A stretch of DNA of 64,000 bases from the NCBI GenBank assembly GCA_034620365.1, contig JAQGEQ010000354.1, positions 992,001-1,056,000 of the forward strand, written 5' to 3'. The first letter of the stretch is position 1. Every line of letters starts with the position of its first letter. Positions 38,701-47,037 of this stretch are shown here, one piece after another. Source of the DNA: Pegea sp. RAD2-039. Lineage: Eukaryota; Chordata; Thaliacea; Salpida; Salpidae. A program made the translations under genes and the position numbers. Below the pieces are notes generated by a model. It ran no database searches. It was not told where the DNA came from and worked only from the letters and a program-made list of their open reading frames with translations.

Positions 38701-40915
38701 TTCAAACATTTTATGACAATTTTGGAGCTTTGCAGCTATTACTAAAGTAGCTAGATACAAAAATCTCTGATTAATACAAAAAACGAAAGTGAAAGAGATT
38801 ATTCTAAAACTTAAATTTGTATTCCTGTAACTGATCAGAAGTTTGAATTTAAGATATAATTAAAGTAAGTTTTATACAAAGATGAGGTCATTGTTATCTA
38901 GAAATTATTTATTATCACTTTTATTTATTATTAGATACTTAAAATATGAAACTTTCTTATCCAAAAAGCAAGAAAATATTTTTAATGAAGACTAAATGTG
39001 ATTAGAAACTACCTTTAATAAAGATCTGTTTTCAAAAAAAAGTAATTTGTAAGATATCTAAAAGCCATTATTGTGTCATTAAAATCGAGTCTTAGTAAAT
39101 TGTGATTTTTTAAAATTAAAAACATTTAAATAGAAACTTCTATCTTCAAAATCTGATTCAAGCTTCATATAACCTTGCTAAAATTTTAAAAATGAATATA
39201 TATTGACATTCTGGACGTTTGCAATGTTTCAATTAATTTTATTGAAAATTTTTTGCTGTGTGGTTATTATTCAGTTTTTCAAAGTGTTTATTTGGCACAC
39301 ACGCAAATAAAATATAAAAAAAAAATAAAGCATTGAAACCTGAGCAAGGCATAAGCAAACTGTGAGTGTAACATTTTGCTATGACGCACTAAAGAACATA
39401 ATTAGTAAGTTTTTTCTTGTAGAAAATAAATTTAATTTAATGCTTTAAATAACCTTTTCAAGCATATAAATAGTTTAGAGTTGTCTTGTTATTACATAAA
39501 CAACATCGTTTTCACCTTACAAACTAAACTCTATTTGAATTGAACCATTTATCATTCAATCACAAAATTTATAAAATATACATTCATTTAATCAAAACTT
39601 TCAATCAGTAAATGTTTCTTAAATAATTTCCTCAAAAATAAACTATAAAAATCTATTTTTAAAGATTTAAACTCATCGACTGACACAGAAAAATTATAAA
39701 TAGAATTAAGGCTTACAGTACAATACATTTTTTATGAATATTTTAAATTTTTTTTACGATTTGAGGTTTTTTAATGTAGTGTTATCTCATTGCATTTTAA
39801 TGCTAACCTTAAAAGTTGTGAAGATTTGTTTTTAATTTTCTACTTTGTTATTGTAAACTTTCAGTGGTGGACTGAAAAATTAAGGAAATGTTTTTTACGT
39901 CTCCTATTTCATTTGCACTCAAAACTGATTAGTAATCAATCACTAAAACGTATACAATTTCAAAAACTGTGAATAATCAATTCCAATCAAAACAACATAC
40001 AAAATACAAACAACTGTAAGATATTAATATTTAAAGTCAGGTTGAATGAAAAACTCAAAATCTTACGTCTGAACCGTTTAAATCTCTAAAAAACATCTAC
40101 CTGTTTGCCATATTATGATTTAAAATTTATACAGTGATTTTTAGTAAGATATACGATTAAATTCTCACCTTCTTTTTTCGAAATTAGGTTTTCTTCTAAT
40201 TTCTGTTGGTGATCTTGAAGAAGACGAACAGTTTGATTCTAAAGAGTTTTGTCTGAGATTAGGCAAGGAGTTTTGAGAACTAATCCAATTTTCCTCAACA
40301 AATCTGTTTTTTCTTCTTGGTGTAGAATTCGTACTACTATTTTCTAAACCTGAATACTCTTGCTCACTCTTATTTGATAATTTATTTAAGCTGAAAACTT
40401 TTTTCAAGGAAGCAGCAGAAAACTGAAACGAACGCCGGCGTCCTTTTGTGTTCTGATCAAAACCAGGTTCTTCTAAAGATCTCTGATGACTTATTTGAGC
40501 TTTCTGATCACTACTGAAATCTTTATCACCAGAAATTTGCTTTTCCAAAGAGGTTGAGATGTAAGTATCAGTTTTATTTTGAAAATTAGTTTGATATGAT
40601 GTCAAGACACAAGTCCTGTTTTCAAACGAAGGTACTGCCAGTGAAACAGGTCTTTGAGGTATTTTATTGACTGCTAGTGAATGGTTACGTCTTAATTTTA
40701 CAACTGGTCTATCTACACCATCATAGATTGAAAATTGTTTTTTCAAGACTCGTTTATTGGAGCCATTTGGATGCTGGAAAGAAGTCAAACGTCGGACTAC
40801 AGAAGATGCCTCTGACTTTTTTAAATCGTCACTTTCAGTACTTGAAGATTTTTTTAAATATGCAAACGGGTTCTTAAAATCCATTGTAAAGCAAAAAGAT
40901 TGATCTAAAAGTAGT
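23581..40915 (-). CDS. rap1gap: Rap1 GTPase-activating protein (GoLoco + RapGAP), many exons
   Basis: Rap1GAP switches off the small GTPase Rap by supplying an asparagine thumb that promotes GTP hydrolysis; its GoLoco motif binds G-alpha-i. Exons in transcription order: 40915-40169 or 36642-36569 (alternatives), 36424-36392, 32579-32469, 30778-30272, 29982-29907, 29468-29433, 28810-28736, 28517-28281, 28173-28010, 27735-27634, 27280-27082, 26974-26834, 26764-26609, 26439-26270, 25877-25715, 24923-24837, 24587-24526, 24333-24217, 24156-24093, 24039-23857, 23712-23581. All join in frame. From ATG 36642 the product is 962 aa; from ATG 40884, 1176 aa; from ATG 32599, 933 aa. In the 962-aa form, GoLoco is 268-287, the Rap1GAP N-terminal region about 300-470, the RapGAP domain about 472-655 with HIGND (Asn 594), and a coiled coil about 895-935. 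Start choice is the uncertain part. Confidence 0.92.
23857..24039 (-). CDS. rap1gap: rap1gap exon, coiled-coil start
   Basis: 61 codons. A Ser-rich first half is followed by [20 protein letters not shown], a strongly charged helix with a/d hydrophobics that continues into the last exon. Acceptor tttttctag, donor gtgagt, phase 0 at both ends. Confidence 0.9.
24093..24156 (-). CDS. rap1gap: rap1gap exon
   Basis: 64-nt exon encoding [20 protein letters not shown] and a final Met. Disordered, Ser-rich tail region between the RapGAP domain and the coiled coil. Donor gtaagc. Confidence 0.85.
24217..24333 (-). CDS. rap1gap: rap1gap exon
   Basis: Asn/Ser-rich low-complexity segment ([20 protein letters not shown] and following). 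Phases 1/2 agree with both neighbours; donor gtaagt. Confidence 0.85.
24526..24587 (-). CDS. rap1gap: rap1gap exon
   Basis: 62 nt encoding [20 protein letters not shown]. No motif recognised; kept because it is in frame and bounded by standard splice sites (acceptor atatgtag). Confidence 0.8.
24837..24923 (-). CDS. rap1gap: rap1gap exon
   Basis: 29 codons, [20 protein letters not shown] and following. Polar tail region. Acceptor tttgtttag, donor gtaagt, phase 0 at both ends. Confidence 0.82.
25715..25877 (-). CDS. rap1gap: rap1gap exon after the RapGAP domain
   Basis: 54 codons. [16 protein letters not shown] matches the helix after the catalytic domain in Rap1GAP (vertebrate pattern ..LLETLYEEL). 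A Ser-rich stretch follows, then NFFETFK, equivalent to the FFESFK element of vertebrate Rap1GAP. Confidence 0.93.
26270..26439 (-). CDS. rap1gap: rap1gap exon, end of RapGAP domain
   Basis: Encodes [20 protein letters not shown] then a helix with [17 protein letters not shown]. This is the Rap1GAP-specific VSVTARDDVP.FGP...LINAEYACYK.EKFA region. Acceptor tttggtag, donor gtaaga. Confidence 0.95.
26609..26764 (-). CDS. rap1gap: rap1gap exon, catalytic centre of RapGAP domain
   Basis: 52 codons. [18 protein letters not shown] holds the HIGND element with the Asn thumb that RapGAPs use instead of an arginine finger. [20 protein letters not shown] follows. All key residues known for the family are present, so the protein should be active. 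Confidence 0.97.
26834..26974 (-). CDS. rap1gap: rap1gap exon, RapGAP domain
   Basis: 47 codons. [17 protein letters not shown] and [17 protein letters not shown] are hallmark RapGAP motifs (FRGGLD..., E(I/V)MFHVST.LP). Phase 0 on both sides. Confidence 0.97.
27082..27280 (-). CDS. rap1gap: rap1gap exon, RapGAP domain N-terminal part
   Basis: 66 codons. Contains [26 protein letters not shown] and [19 protein letters not shown], matching Rap1GAP (FDEH.I...FG..YQK.GQT.EEELF...SPAF.EFL.FLG). Acceptor ttcaaatag, donor gtaaat. Confidence 0.97.
27634..27735 (-). CDS. rap1gap: rap1gap exon
   Basis: 33 codons, [20 protein letters not shown] and following. Corresponds to the end of the Rap1GAP dimerisation-type region (DVIPI.....). 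The acceptor (ttactaag) is weak but is set by phase and homology; the donor is gtgatt. Confidence 0.88.
28010..28173 (-). CDS. rap1gap: rap1gap exon
   Basis: Starts [20 protein letters not shown], matching vertebrate GKEHFNYYS.D...G..V.SLKY, then an insert rich in Lys/Glu, then CGQCRVILR. Acceptor ctttttaag, donor gtaagt. Confidence 0.94.
28281..28517 (-). CDS. rap1gap: rap1gap exon
   Basis: 79 codons. [20 protein letters not shown] then GGYWIEGFD and AYRDHFIGK. It matches the Rap1GAP block (PYPS..EVL...GPFP.I.LP..GGYWIEG...RKHFLGK). Acceptor cttttaaacag, donor gtacgt. Confidence 0.96.
28736..28810 (-). CDS. rap1gap: rap1gap exon, second half of GoLoco motif
   Basis: 25 codons beginning [11 protein letters not shown]. 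It completes the GoLoco (family pattern EKMQGSRMDEQR) with the conserved D/E-Q-R triad whose Arg contacts G-alpha nucleotide. Phase 0 on both sides. Confidence 0.95.
29433..29468 (-). CDS. rap1gap: rap1gap exon, first half of GoLoco motif (36 nt)
   Basis: Micro-exon of exactly 12 codons, [12 protein letters not shown]. It matches the start of the Rap1GAP GoLoco helix (vertebrate T.DLFEMIEKMQ). Acceptor ttcacaatag, donor gtatgt. Skipping it would keep frame but destroy the G-alpha-i binding motif. Confidence 0.94.
29907..29982 (-). CDS. rap1gap: rap1gap exon
   Basis: 25 codons, [20 protein letters not shown] and following. It joins the large upstream exon (phase 2) to the GoLoco exon (phase 0). 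Acceptor gttgattccag, donor gtaaaa. No motif recognised. Confidence 0.8.
30272..30778 (-). CDS. rap1gap: rap1gap large N-terminal exon
   Basis: 168 open codons with higher GC than the surrounding DNA. Begins [20 protein letters not shown], then a Cys/Arg-rich part ([22 protein letters not shown]), a Pro/Ser-rich linker, and a basic end with an Ala run ([11 protein letters not shown]). I recognise no domain; it is not part of vertebrate Rap1GAP as I know it. Acceptor gatttctag, donor gtaagt. Confidence 0.88.
30495..30542. repeat. Stem-loop-forming inverted repeat inside a coding exon
   Basis: CCTGGATC (30509-30516) and GATCCAGG (30524-30531) form a perfect 8-bp stem with a 7-nt loop. An outer CAGTCA/TGACTG pair (30495-30500, 30537-30542) extends it. 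It lies in the Pro/Ser linker of the rap1gap exon. Confidence 0.6.
30779..32468 (-). other. rap1gap intron
   Basis: AT-rich; no further exon seen on either strand. Confidence 0.7.
32469..32599 (-). CDS. rap1gap: rap1gap exon with its own possible start codon
   Basis: As an internal exon it runs 32579-32469 (acceptor gtagtaaatag). A second reading starts at an in-frame ATG at 32599-32597 ([13 protein letters not shown]), preceded by an in-frame TAA, giving a 933-aa form. The product continues with an acidic patch ([17 protein letters not shown]). Donor gtaagt. Confidence 0.85.
32600..36391 (-). other. rap1gap intron / alternative 5' region
   Basis: 3.8 kb of AT-rich DNA. If transcription starts before the ATG at 32599 this holds a promoter, but I see no recognisable element. 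The 63-aa frames near 34.1 and 34.5 kb look like chance. Confidence 0.6.
36392..36424 (-). CDS. rap1gap: rap1gap micro-exon (33 nt)
   Basis: Ten codons, [10 protein letters not shown], with clean splice sites (attttctttttcag, gtaagt). Phase 2 on both sides, so it can follow either of the two upstream first exons and can be skipped without frame loss. Confidence 0.75.
36569..36642 (-). CDS. rap1gap: rap1gap alternative first coding exon
   Basis: ATG at 36642-36640, with an in-frame TAA shortly before it, opens [20 protein letters not shown] and ends at donor gtgagt in phase 2, as required by the 33-nt exon. A start exon for a 962-aa isoform is the simplest reading. Confidence 0.78.
36643..40168 (-). 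other. rap1gap intron, containing a CpG-rich island
   Basis: No minus-strand exon recognised. The one distinct patch is the CpG-rich segment at 38169-38355, listed separately. The 60-aa plus-strand frame at 39790 has no domain. Confidence 0.6.
38169..38355 (+). other. CpG-rich island with an open + frame and splice donor
   Basis: Far richer in CG dinucleotides than anything nearby (for example GCACGCGCG and TACGCGTGC, which can pair as a hairpin). On the + strand one frame is open for about 62 codons and ends at a consensus donor gtaagt (38356). An internal ATG at 38277 gives [20 protein letters not shown] and six more residues. Options: promoter/CpG patch of rap1gap, first exon of a nested + gene, or a structured RNA. 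No acceptor-side partner exon found. Confidence 0.35.
40169..40915 (-). CDS. rap1gap: Long Ser/basic-rich exon, probable 5' exon of long rap1gap form
   Basis: 248 open codons in the minus frame, impossible by chance in this AT content. A likely start [14 protein letters not shown] (ATG 40884-40882) is followed by many R-R-x-S/L-x-x-S kinase-like sites ([18 protein letters not shown]) and a basic end. Donor gtgaga leaves phase 2, compatible with the exon at 36424. An acceptor tgttacag before 40915 (leaving one base) would join it to still earlier exons. The frame stays open to 41100 and contains CNLC and NKC. No domain recognised; assignment to rap1gap rests on strand, order and phase. Confidence 0.75.
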
Positions 40916-41100
40916 CTGTAACACTTATTCGGGTGATTTTTATAAACAAAATAAGATTTTTCTGAAAAATAGTTACATAAATTACAAACAATAACCCTTT
41001 GACTGTTAGCTTCTATTAGTTTTGGCAAATGAACTCGTATATATTGTTGTAACTTGAAATATAATCGAAACAAAGAAGCTATTTTCTTTAATAATGACAC
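40916..41100 (-). other. Open extension of the long exon with Cys pairs
   Basis: The reading frame of the 40169-40915 exon stays open upstream to an ATG at 41100. It encodes VIVCNLCNYF, then [15 protein letters not shown]. The C-x2-C and final Cys resemble the second half of a LIM finger. A strong acceptor (ctatttttcag) sits just before KSYFV. It may be coding in some transcripts, or intron. Confidence 0.4.
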
Positions 41101-44100
41101 AAGACTTTACAATTTTCTAAAGACTGACGCAGCATGTATACAATGATTTTTTAAAGACGATTATCAGTTTATTTCTAATTGCTCATCACATGACTATATT
41201 CGCTGCATGTTAATAAATAAGAACTTCAGAGAAACCACAATCAAGAACTTAAAAATACTTCTCAAAGAAATTTTTCATTTATACAATACTTAATAGATAT
41301 AGAAATTGAGTAATCATTTTGTTATACGAATAACTACTGTAACAGCATTAAGTAACTCAAAACAAAAAGAATTTTTAAGAATTCTTTAAGGTGTTATAAG
41401 TTTTAAAAAAAATTGATTATTTGATTTAAGGTTGAACAAATTTTTCTCAGAATATTTATCAAACTGCTTGTGGCAGTATGTTTAAACACCTATTTATAGT
41501 AATTTAATAACATACAGCAGCAAATATAATATGAGGCCTAAAAACAACTTAAACCGAACTACAATCTGTAAATCTTAACAAGCTAGTATACGTTTGAAAT
41601 CTGAAACAATAGTCTAAAAACTGACTGATAATTCAAACACTAAACAAATAAATCTTTCCAGGATTATTTTAGTAGAACATTTATTCAGAAGTATTAGCTC
41701 TAAGAATCGATGGTTTTATAAAGAGGTATGAAAGAGCAAAATTGAATTAAGTATGACTCAAATCTAAATGTTATAAAGAATTCACTTAATCGCAAAATTT
41801 AAAAAAATGCAACATAATCTAAAACATATGTTTTAAAATAATGATAGAAAAAAGATAAAATTTTGACCAAAAGCTTTATCATACAGTATGCAACATATTC
41901 TATTGCACTAAAAAGAAATTTCAAGTGAAAAGCAATAACTTAATTAATCTAATTTAAAACTTGTAAACTATTTTCTTTATTTCTACAATTTACTGTCTCA
42001 TTCTTTTTACATTTTATAGCTTTTCAAGAAATATTTAGCAACAAGCACATACACTCAAAGTTATATCACTAATCAATACTAATAAGACTGACACATTACT
42101 TTGGTTACTTTAATCAGCTCTTTAGCATCTAAAAACAAGCATCTTAACTTTATTCGTTGAAAGTAATGATTAATCGCTCATTGTTTCAATTTGTAATGAA
42201 ATAATTTTACTTTTAGTTTCTCTTATATTCTCGTCTACGTATGTATAACTTCATCGGTTTGACTGCTTGCTAGTCTAATTCAGAACTTACTGCCTTACCT
42301 TTTCACTGCTGTGTTTATCATAGTAGACTTAGACGTCATACAAATAATATACTAACATTACTACGTCAAAAAGAGAAAAGGACTTAGGTTTTTTGAAAAA
42401 TTCTTACTTTTTTATAACAAAAACTTAATTTTTATTTTCCTTGACTTAAACTAAGCTATCTAAATCTTCTAAATGATTACTTTAATTCTTCCACAGTATA
42501 TAAGATGCTTCACAACTAATACTATTGAGGAACTACTAAAAAATGTTAGTTTATTAAAAAGGAAGTAAAAGAAAAAAGTTGAAAAAGTCAGTAATTTGTT
42601 TACGTTAATAATCGAATTATTGATATCTAATAAATGGTATAATTAAATTAGTTTTGATTTAAGATATTTTCACACAGACCGACAAGGTTACATGAGAAAC
42701 GACTAGGACCATTCATGTTTCTAGTGTATTTGATAAAGTTTGTAAATGAATAAAGAAATAAAATCTTTCATGAGTATGACGTGCTATGCTCTGAGACAAG
42801 TCTCTACATAATTTTTATATAAAACCTCTCAGGTGACGAACGAAATAATGTCATAAGGTTATGAGAAGCTGGTATAAAAAATTTATGATTACTTTTATTT
42901 ACTTTGTTTTTAAAATACTTTTGTTTACTTACTTAAAATATGTTTATTAAATATCCAGTGGAAAAATTTATTTTTAGATCTTTTTCATTTGGAAAAACCT
43001 GTATACTACTTTTAAGTTAAGTGTCTCATTGTACACCACAAGTAAGACTGGGAATTATTCACTACAAAACATCTCTATGAGATAAATGGATAAGTTTTTA
43101 GAAATCAATACTTGGTTTTTTTAATCTTGGAGTCTTACAGGTCGATGTACTAAGACTATCAAAAAAGTTTTGATTCAATGGTAATAGTTTACACAAAGTT
43201 TAAACCAAACATATTAGCCCAAAAAGGAAATGTTGTACCAAATTGTCAGACAGACACAATAATAATGATGATGTAAATAAAATCATTTCAAAATTTGTAT
43301 AACACATTGCAGTTTTCGTAAAGAAAGTTTTAAGCAAGATTGTAAAAATCTAGAAATGTCATTCTACTTAAACTGTTTTTTTCAATTTTTAAACTAAATA
43401 ATCTTTTAATTATATTACAAATATAACCCACATAGCTGTATTTGTAGGTTTTCCTGTACTGATTAAATTAGTAATTCCGTTCATTCAATAGAAGTTTAAC
43501 AAATTGAATTACCACACAATCTAATTTGTGAATCATATGGCAGATTTTAAAGCTAAAGACTTTAAAAACTAATTTCATTATTTTAATGATGAGTAAAAAA
43601 AGATTTGTCAAAAACGTTTTCAGTTATTTGTTTAAAACAAACTAGTCAAAGGTATATTAAGTAAAGCTTATTTTTATAACAAGAATTAAACCAGGATAAA
43701 ATCATAACCTAAATTATTTTTACGTTGATAATTATTTAATAAAACAAACGGGATATTTTTATAACTATTTGTCTTTCAAGATTATGCAAAACGTACAATA
43801 AAAAATATTTTTAAAACTAATTTATCATCGCATGCAAAATAAAGTTTTTAAAAAGTTAAATTTATAAGAATACTTAAGTTTTGAATATCTTATTCGGACA
43901 AATTAAATATAAATTGGTTAAGTTTCAGATAATTCATCTTAACGTCAACCACTCAATATAATTTAATAAATTTAAAAGTGTCAGGGTTCGTATAATTTTT
44001 TTCTAGAAATATTTTTTTAATTTTGTTTACTCTAAAATAATTTGTATTTTTTTTTTTCGAGTAAAAAAGCTGCAAGTAAACTTTTAAGAAAAAAAAATCT

Positions 44101-44482
44101 TTACATTTTAAAAAAGTTATCAGAACAAAAAATGAAAAAAATTCGTAGCTGATAAACTAATTTGAAAATTACAATCGTCTTGAAAAAAATACTTTCAAAC
44201 ATAAAAGAAATTGTTGATCATTTATAAAACTAACATTAAATCTAGTTATTTTGGATTTCTCATATGTTGCAAATAGCTAAACCTTTTGAAAAATGAATAA
44301 AAAAAAATGCTTTAACCATTTCCGTCTATCTATTCAACTTAAATTCTGTTTTAATGAATAAATAAATTTATATTTCAGTAAATATACGTTAAAAGTTATG
44401 AAAAGTTTGTAAATTATGAAAACATGAGTCTTTAGTCTAGCCAATGCTGTCTTGCATGAGTGATTCTCTGAATTCGACTTAC
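41101..44482. other. AT-rich stretch, no gene seen
   Basis: Either intron or intergenic DNA depending on whether the LIM exons belong to rap1gap. No recognisable exon, RNA gene or repeat. Confidence 0.6.
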
Positions 44483-44565
44483 TGCTTTCTGTTGTCATTT
44501 ATTCGTTCCGCTCGGTTAGATTCCTCTTCGTCATAACAAGAATATAAATTTTTTACGAAATAAGA
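44483..44565 (-). CDS. Candidate exon after the LIM half
   Basis: 27 codons, SYFVKNLYSCYDEEESNRAE and following, with several CpGs and a consensus donor gtaagt at phase 2. Acceptor (tttttgaaag) is weak. Its first residues SYFV.KN resemble the open stretch upstream of 40915 (KSYFVYKN...KCY). Confidence 0.5.
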
Positions 44566-47037
44566 CTTTCAAAAAGTATATCTTAGTAAACGTACATCAG
44601 ATACAATGCATTTGGTCATAATCAAGTTTAACAAAAGATTTTATTAAATGGTATAATGAACAAAGCTAGTTAAATATCTTTTTTCTATTTAATTAAAAAC
44701 TTTAAACTTTTAAGTTGAAAATAAATTGTTGTAAGTTTAAATATTTTGACCAAATATAGAAAGTGTTAGATTTTCTTTTCTCTGCTCTCAGAACTTGTCA
44801 TTAAAAGACTGTGATAGATTATTGTTAATTGCCTGAAAGGTGAAAAGTTAATTGAAAAGTAATTTCTTAGCTGATTTTATCATGATTAATTGGAAATAAT
44901 TTAAAGTTAGAAAGTCAAAGTTTATCATGAAGGAATCTATTTAGAAATTCAAACTTGAAAGATTTCTATCTCCAAAAAAACTTTGAGTTTTTTTATTTAA
45001 GAAGATTGTCTCTTCAATTTTTTTCATGCAGTTACGTTAGTTCCTATTATTATTATTTTTTGAATTCCAGTTATCACTCTTTTGATGAATGAATCACCAA
45101 AGCAACAATAAATGCAATAATACAAACATATCCTGCTACAGGAAACTTCATTAAAAACTATAAAAACATAGAAAATTGCTCATACAGCATTTTCTTAATT
45201 TATAACTAACTTTAAACCTACAAGATAATCTTGGAAACAAATATAATTTGTATCTCTTGCTGGCTCTAAACATTTTCTATCGTAAAACAATTCTTTAATA
45301 AACTTAAGAACTCGTAAACAGTCCATTAAAGTTTGTTTACGATGCAAATAGTTCATGAAAACGTGAGCAATTTTGTATCTTATTAAAGTTTGATGTCTTA
45401 GATTCAATTGTTTCATCTAAAATTTCGCCTGCACTTAAGATTCAGGTTTTTATCTATTACTTTGGAAAAAATTAAACTTTGACAAACGATTGTTTGTTTT
45501 TACTCACTTGATTGAAATCATTCAGTATATTATCACAGAGACCTTTAATAAGGAGTCTGAACTAGTTTTGTTATATGTAATCGTTATTTTAATTTGTTTT
45601 AGTTGAATAATATACTTTTAGCAAATTTTAGTATGCAGCTAAAACTAACAGTTTCTTACAATACAAATAAAGAATACCTTTATCTAATTTTCTTTGTTGA
45701 TGAATAATTAAGCTTGTATGTATAATAAAAGTTTAAATTATATGTTGTCTGTTTTCATAAGTTTTTCAGCTAATATGACCGGCATAGTAATGAGATAAGA
45801 TAAAAAAAACTTTTGATATGAAAAAATATGCTTTAAAACTTTTTATTTAATTTATACTCAATCAGAACTGTTTTATAGTCAACTTTTAGATGAAACATTA
45901 ATTGATACTTTATTCTTACCTACTAAAGTAGCTGTAACATATTTTAATCTAATATTTTTTACAGTCAGTATAGCTCGTATGTCAAAGTATTTTTAGCTGT
46001 ATAAAGAAATTTCATAAATCTAATTAATTTTTAGCAAATAAAAAGAGTAAAAGTTGTTTTTTTATATGAAATAAAAACGTATTGCAAAAGTAACAATTAA
46101 GGCCAATATTTATAAGGTGATTTAACTTTTCTAAACTACAAATGAAATGTTTAAACCAAATAAGTATTAAGTAGTCTATAAGATTCGAAATAAGCACAGC
46201 TGTTATATGTTCAAATACTTTTATATAAGACTAAAAGTATTTATATTATAACAAAAGGTGTTATTAAGCTTTGATTCGTGATATAACATTTTAAAAATAT
46301 AGATTTTTGTTAAACAAAACACAAAGCTTCTAAATCCGGTAGAGATGAATTAGATGTATTTTTTAAACTATTTTCAAATAGATGTATTTTAACTTTCATT
46401 ATTTAAAGTCGAAAATGCTTATTCATTTAAAGGTGTCTAAGAATATGTTCATTCTTTCTTAGAAAGTATTTAAATAAATATTGGTCAACGTCATTTAGGT
46501 AAAACTATTCAGTTAATTTCACTCAACTTTGTAAGCACATTCACAAAACTTCTGCTTATTTGTTTAGTATTTATAACCCACTGATTGTTTTTTTCAATAA
46601 TTTTTTGCAAAATAATATAGAAAACTTGTTTACTAACTTTTTGCATGTGAAACACTCCTTGTGGTAATGTTTTCCACCAAATGAAATGAAATTAGCCTCT
46701 ATATTTATATTAAGTTCGTTTTTGCATTTATTGCATCTTGCAAAAGACTCGCTGGCAGCTCTGTCAAGGCAAAGAATAAATTTCAGTTATCATTTTTGAG
46801 TTTATTTTTGTATAGTTTAAAGATTTCTCATAAAACTAAAAGGTTTGCAACTCAATATAAAAGTTGCACTTATATTTTGTTAAACAAGTTCACTATACAC
46901 TCATAAAAAAGTTTCCTATATTCAATAGTCACAAACCTCAAAGATTCGTAATCACTCGCGCTCCTCAAGCGAAGAAGACCTCGAGAAAGTCTTCTCCGCA
47001 AGGTGTCGCTACTGTTTGCTCTAACGACACTTGGCAT
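44483..47037 (-). CDS. LIM-domain gene or 5' exon cluster (partial model)
   Basis: Minus-strand exons: 47037-46937 (start MPSVVRANSS), 46760-46638 (first LIM zinc finger), a LIM-like second half inside 45416-45222 (FYDRKC...YICFQDY), and 44565-44483 (YSCYDEEESNRAERINDNRK). LIM domains bind partner proteins through two zinc fingers. The first three ligands of finger 1 and H-x2-C are clear. The exact splice into the second half is not resolved, because C6 of the consensus is missing in every phase-compatible join I tried. The order on the strand is right. The last exon ends in phase 2, so it could run on into the exon at 40915 and make these exons a 5' part of rap1gap; equally it may be a separate gene. 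Confidence 0.5.
45074..45157 (-). CDS. Possible terminal exon with a hydrophobic segment
   Basis: 28 codons to TGA, open after acceptor tttttatag at phase 0. AGYVCIIAFIVALVI is a clear membrane-length hydrophobic run near the C-terminus. Minus-strand AATAAA at 44992-44997. If joined to 45222 it would give a tail-anchored end, which is unexpected for a LIM protein. May be chance. Confidence 0.22.
   Translation of the reverse strand, partial: FLMKFPVAGYVCIIAFIVALVIHSSKE
45222..45416 (-). CDS. Candidate exon with second LIM half
   Basis: Open for 65 codons after an acceptor-like ttttag. The later part FIKELFYDRKCLEPARDTNY then ICFQDY fits the end of a LIM domain (..FY........YC.xDY, with Asp as last ligand). 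Donors gtaggt (45221) or gttagt (45209). The first 35 codons do not fit a LIM and may be intronic; no acceptor gives a perfect join to the first half. Confidence 0.45.
45508..45556 (-). CDS. Possible small exon
   Basis: 49 nt, open only in the frame needed after the LIM exon (LLIKGLCDNILNDFNQ), with donor gtgagt and acceptor gttcag. It separates the two LIM halves and does not match the consensus, so it may be chance or an alternative exon. Confidence 0.3.
46638..46760 (-). CDS. LIM-domain exon (first zinc finger)
   Basis: 40 codons. ARCNKCKNELN then FISFGGKHYHKECFTCKK: C-x2-C, spacer, H-x2-C-x2-C, the LIM signature up to the fifth ligand. Acceptor ccttgacag, donor gttagt. Phase 1-leading/2-trailing, so it can follow either 46937 or the exon at 52749. 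Confidence 0.8.
46937..47037 (-). CDS. Candidate first exon of the LIM gene
   Basis: ATG at 47037-47035. 33 codons begin MPSVVRANSSDTLRRRLSRG and end ASDYESL, with much higher GC than the flanks. Donor gtttgt (weak), phase 2, matching the LIM exon. An in-frame TGA lies some 13 codons upstream. Confidence 0.6.
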
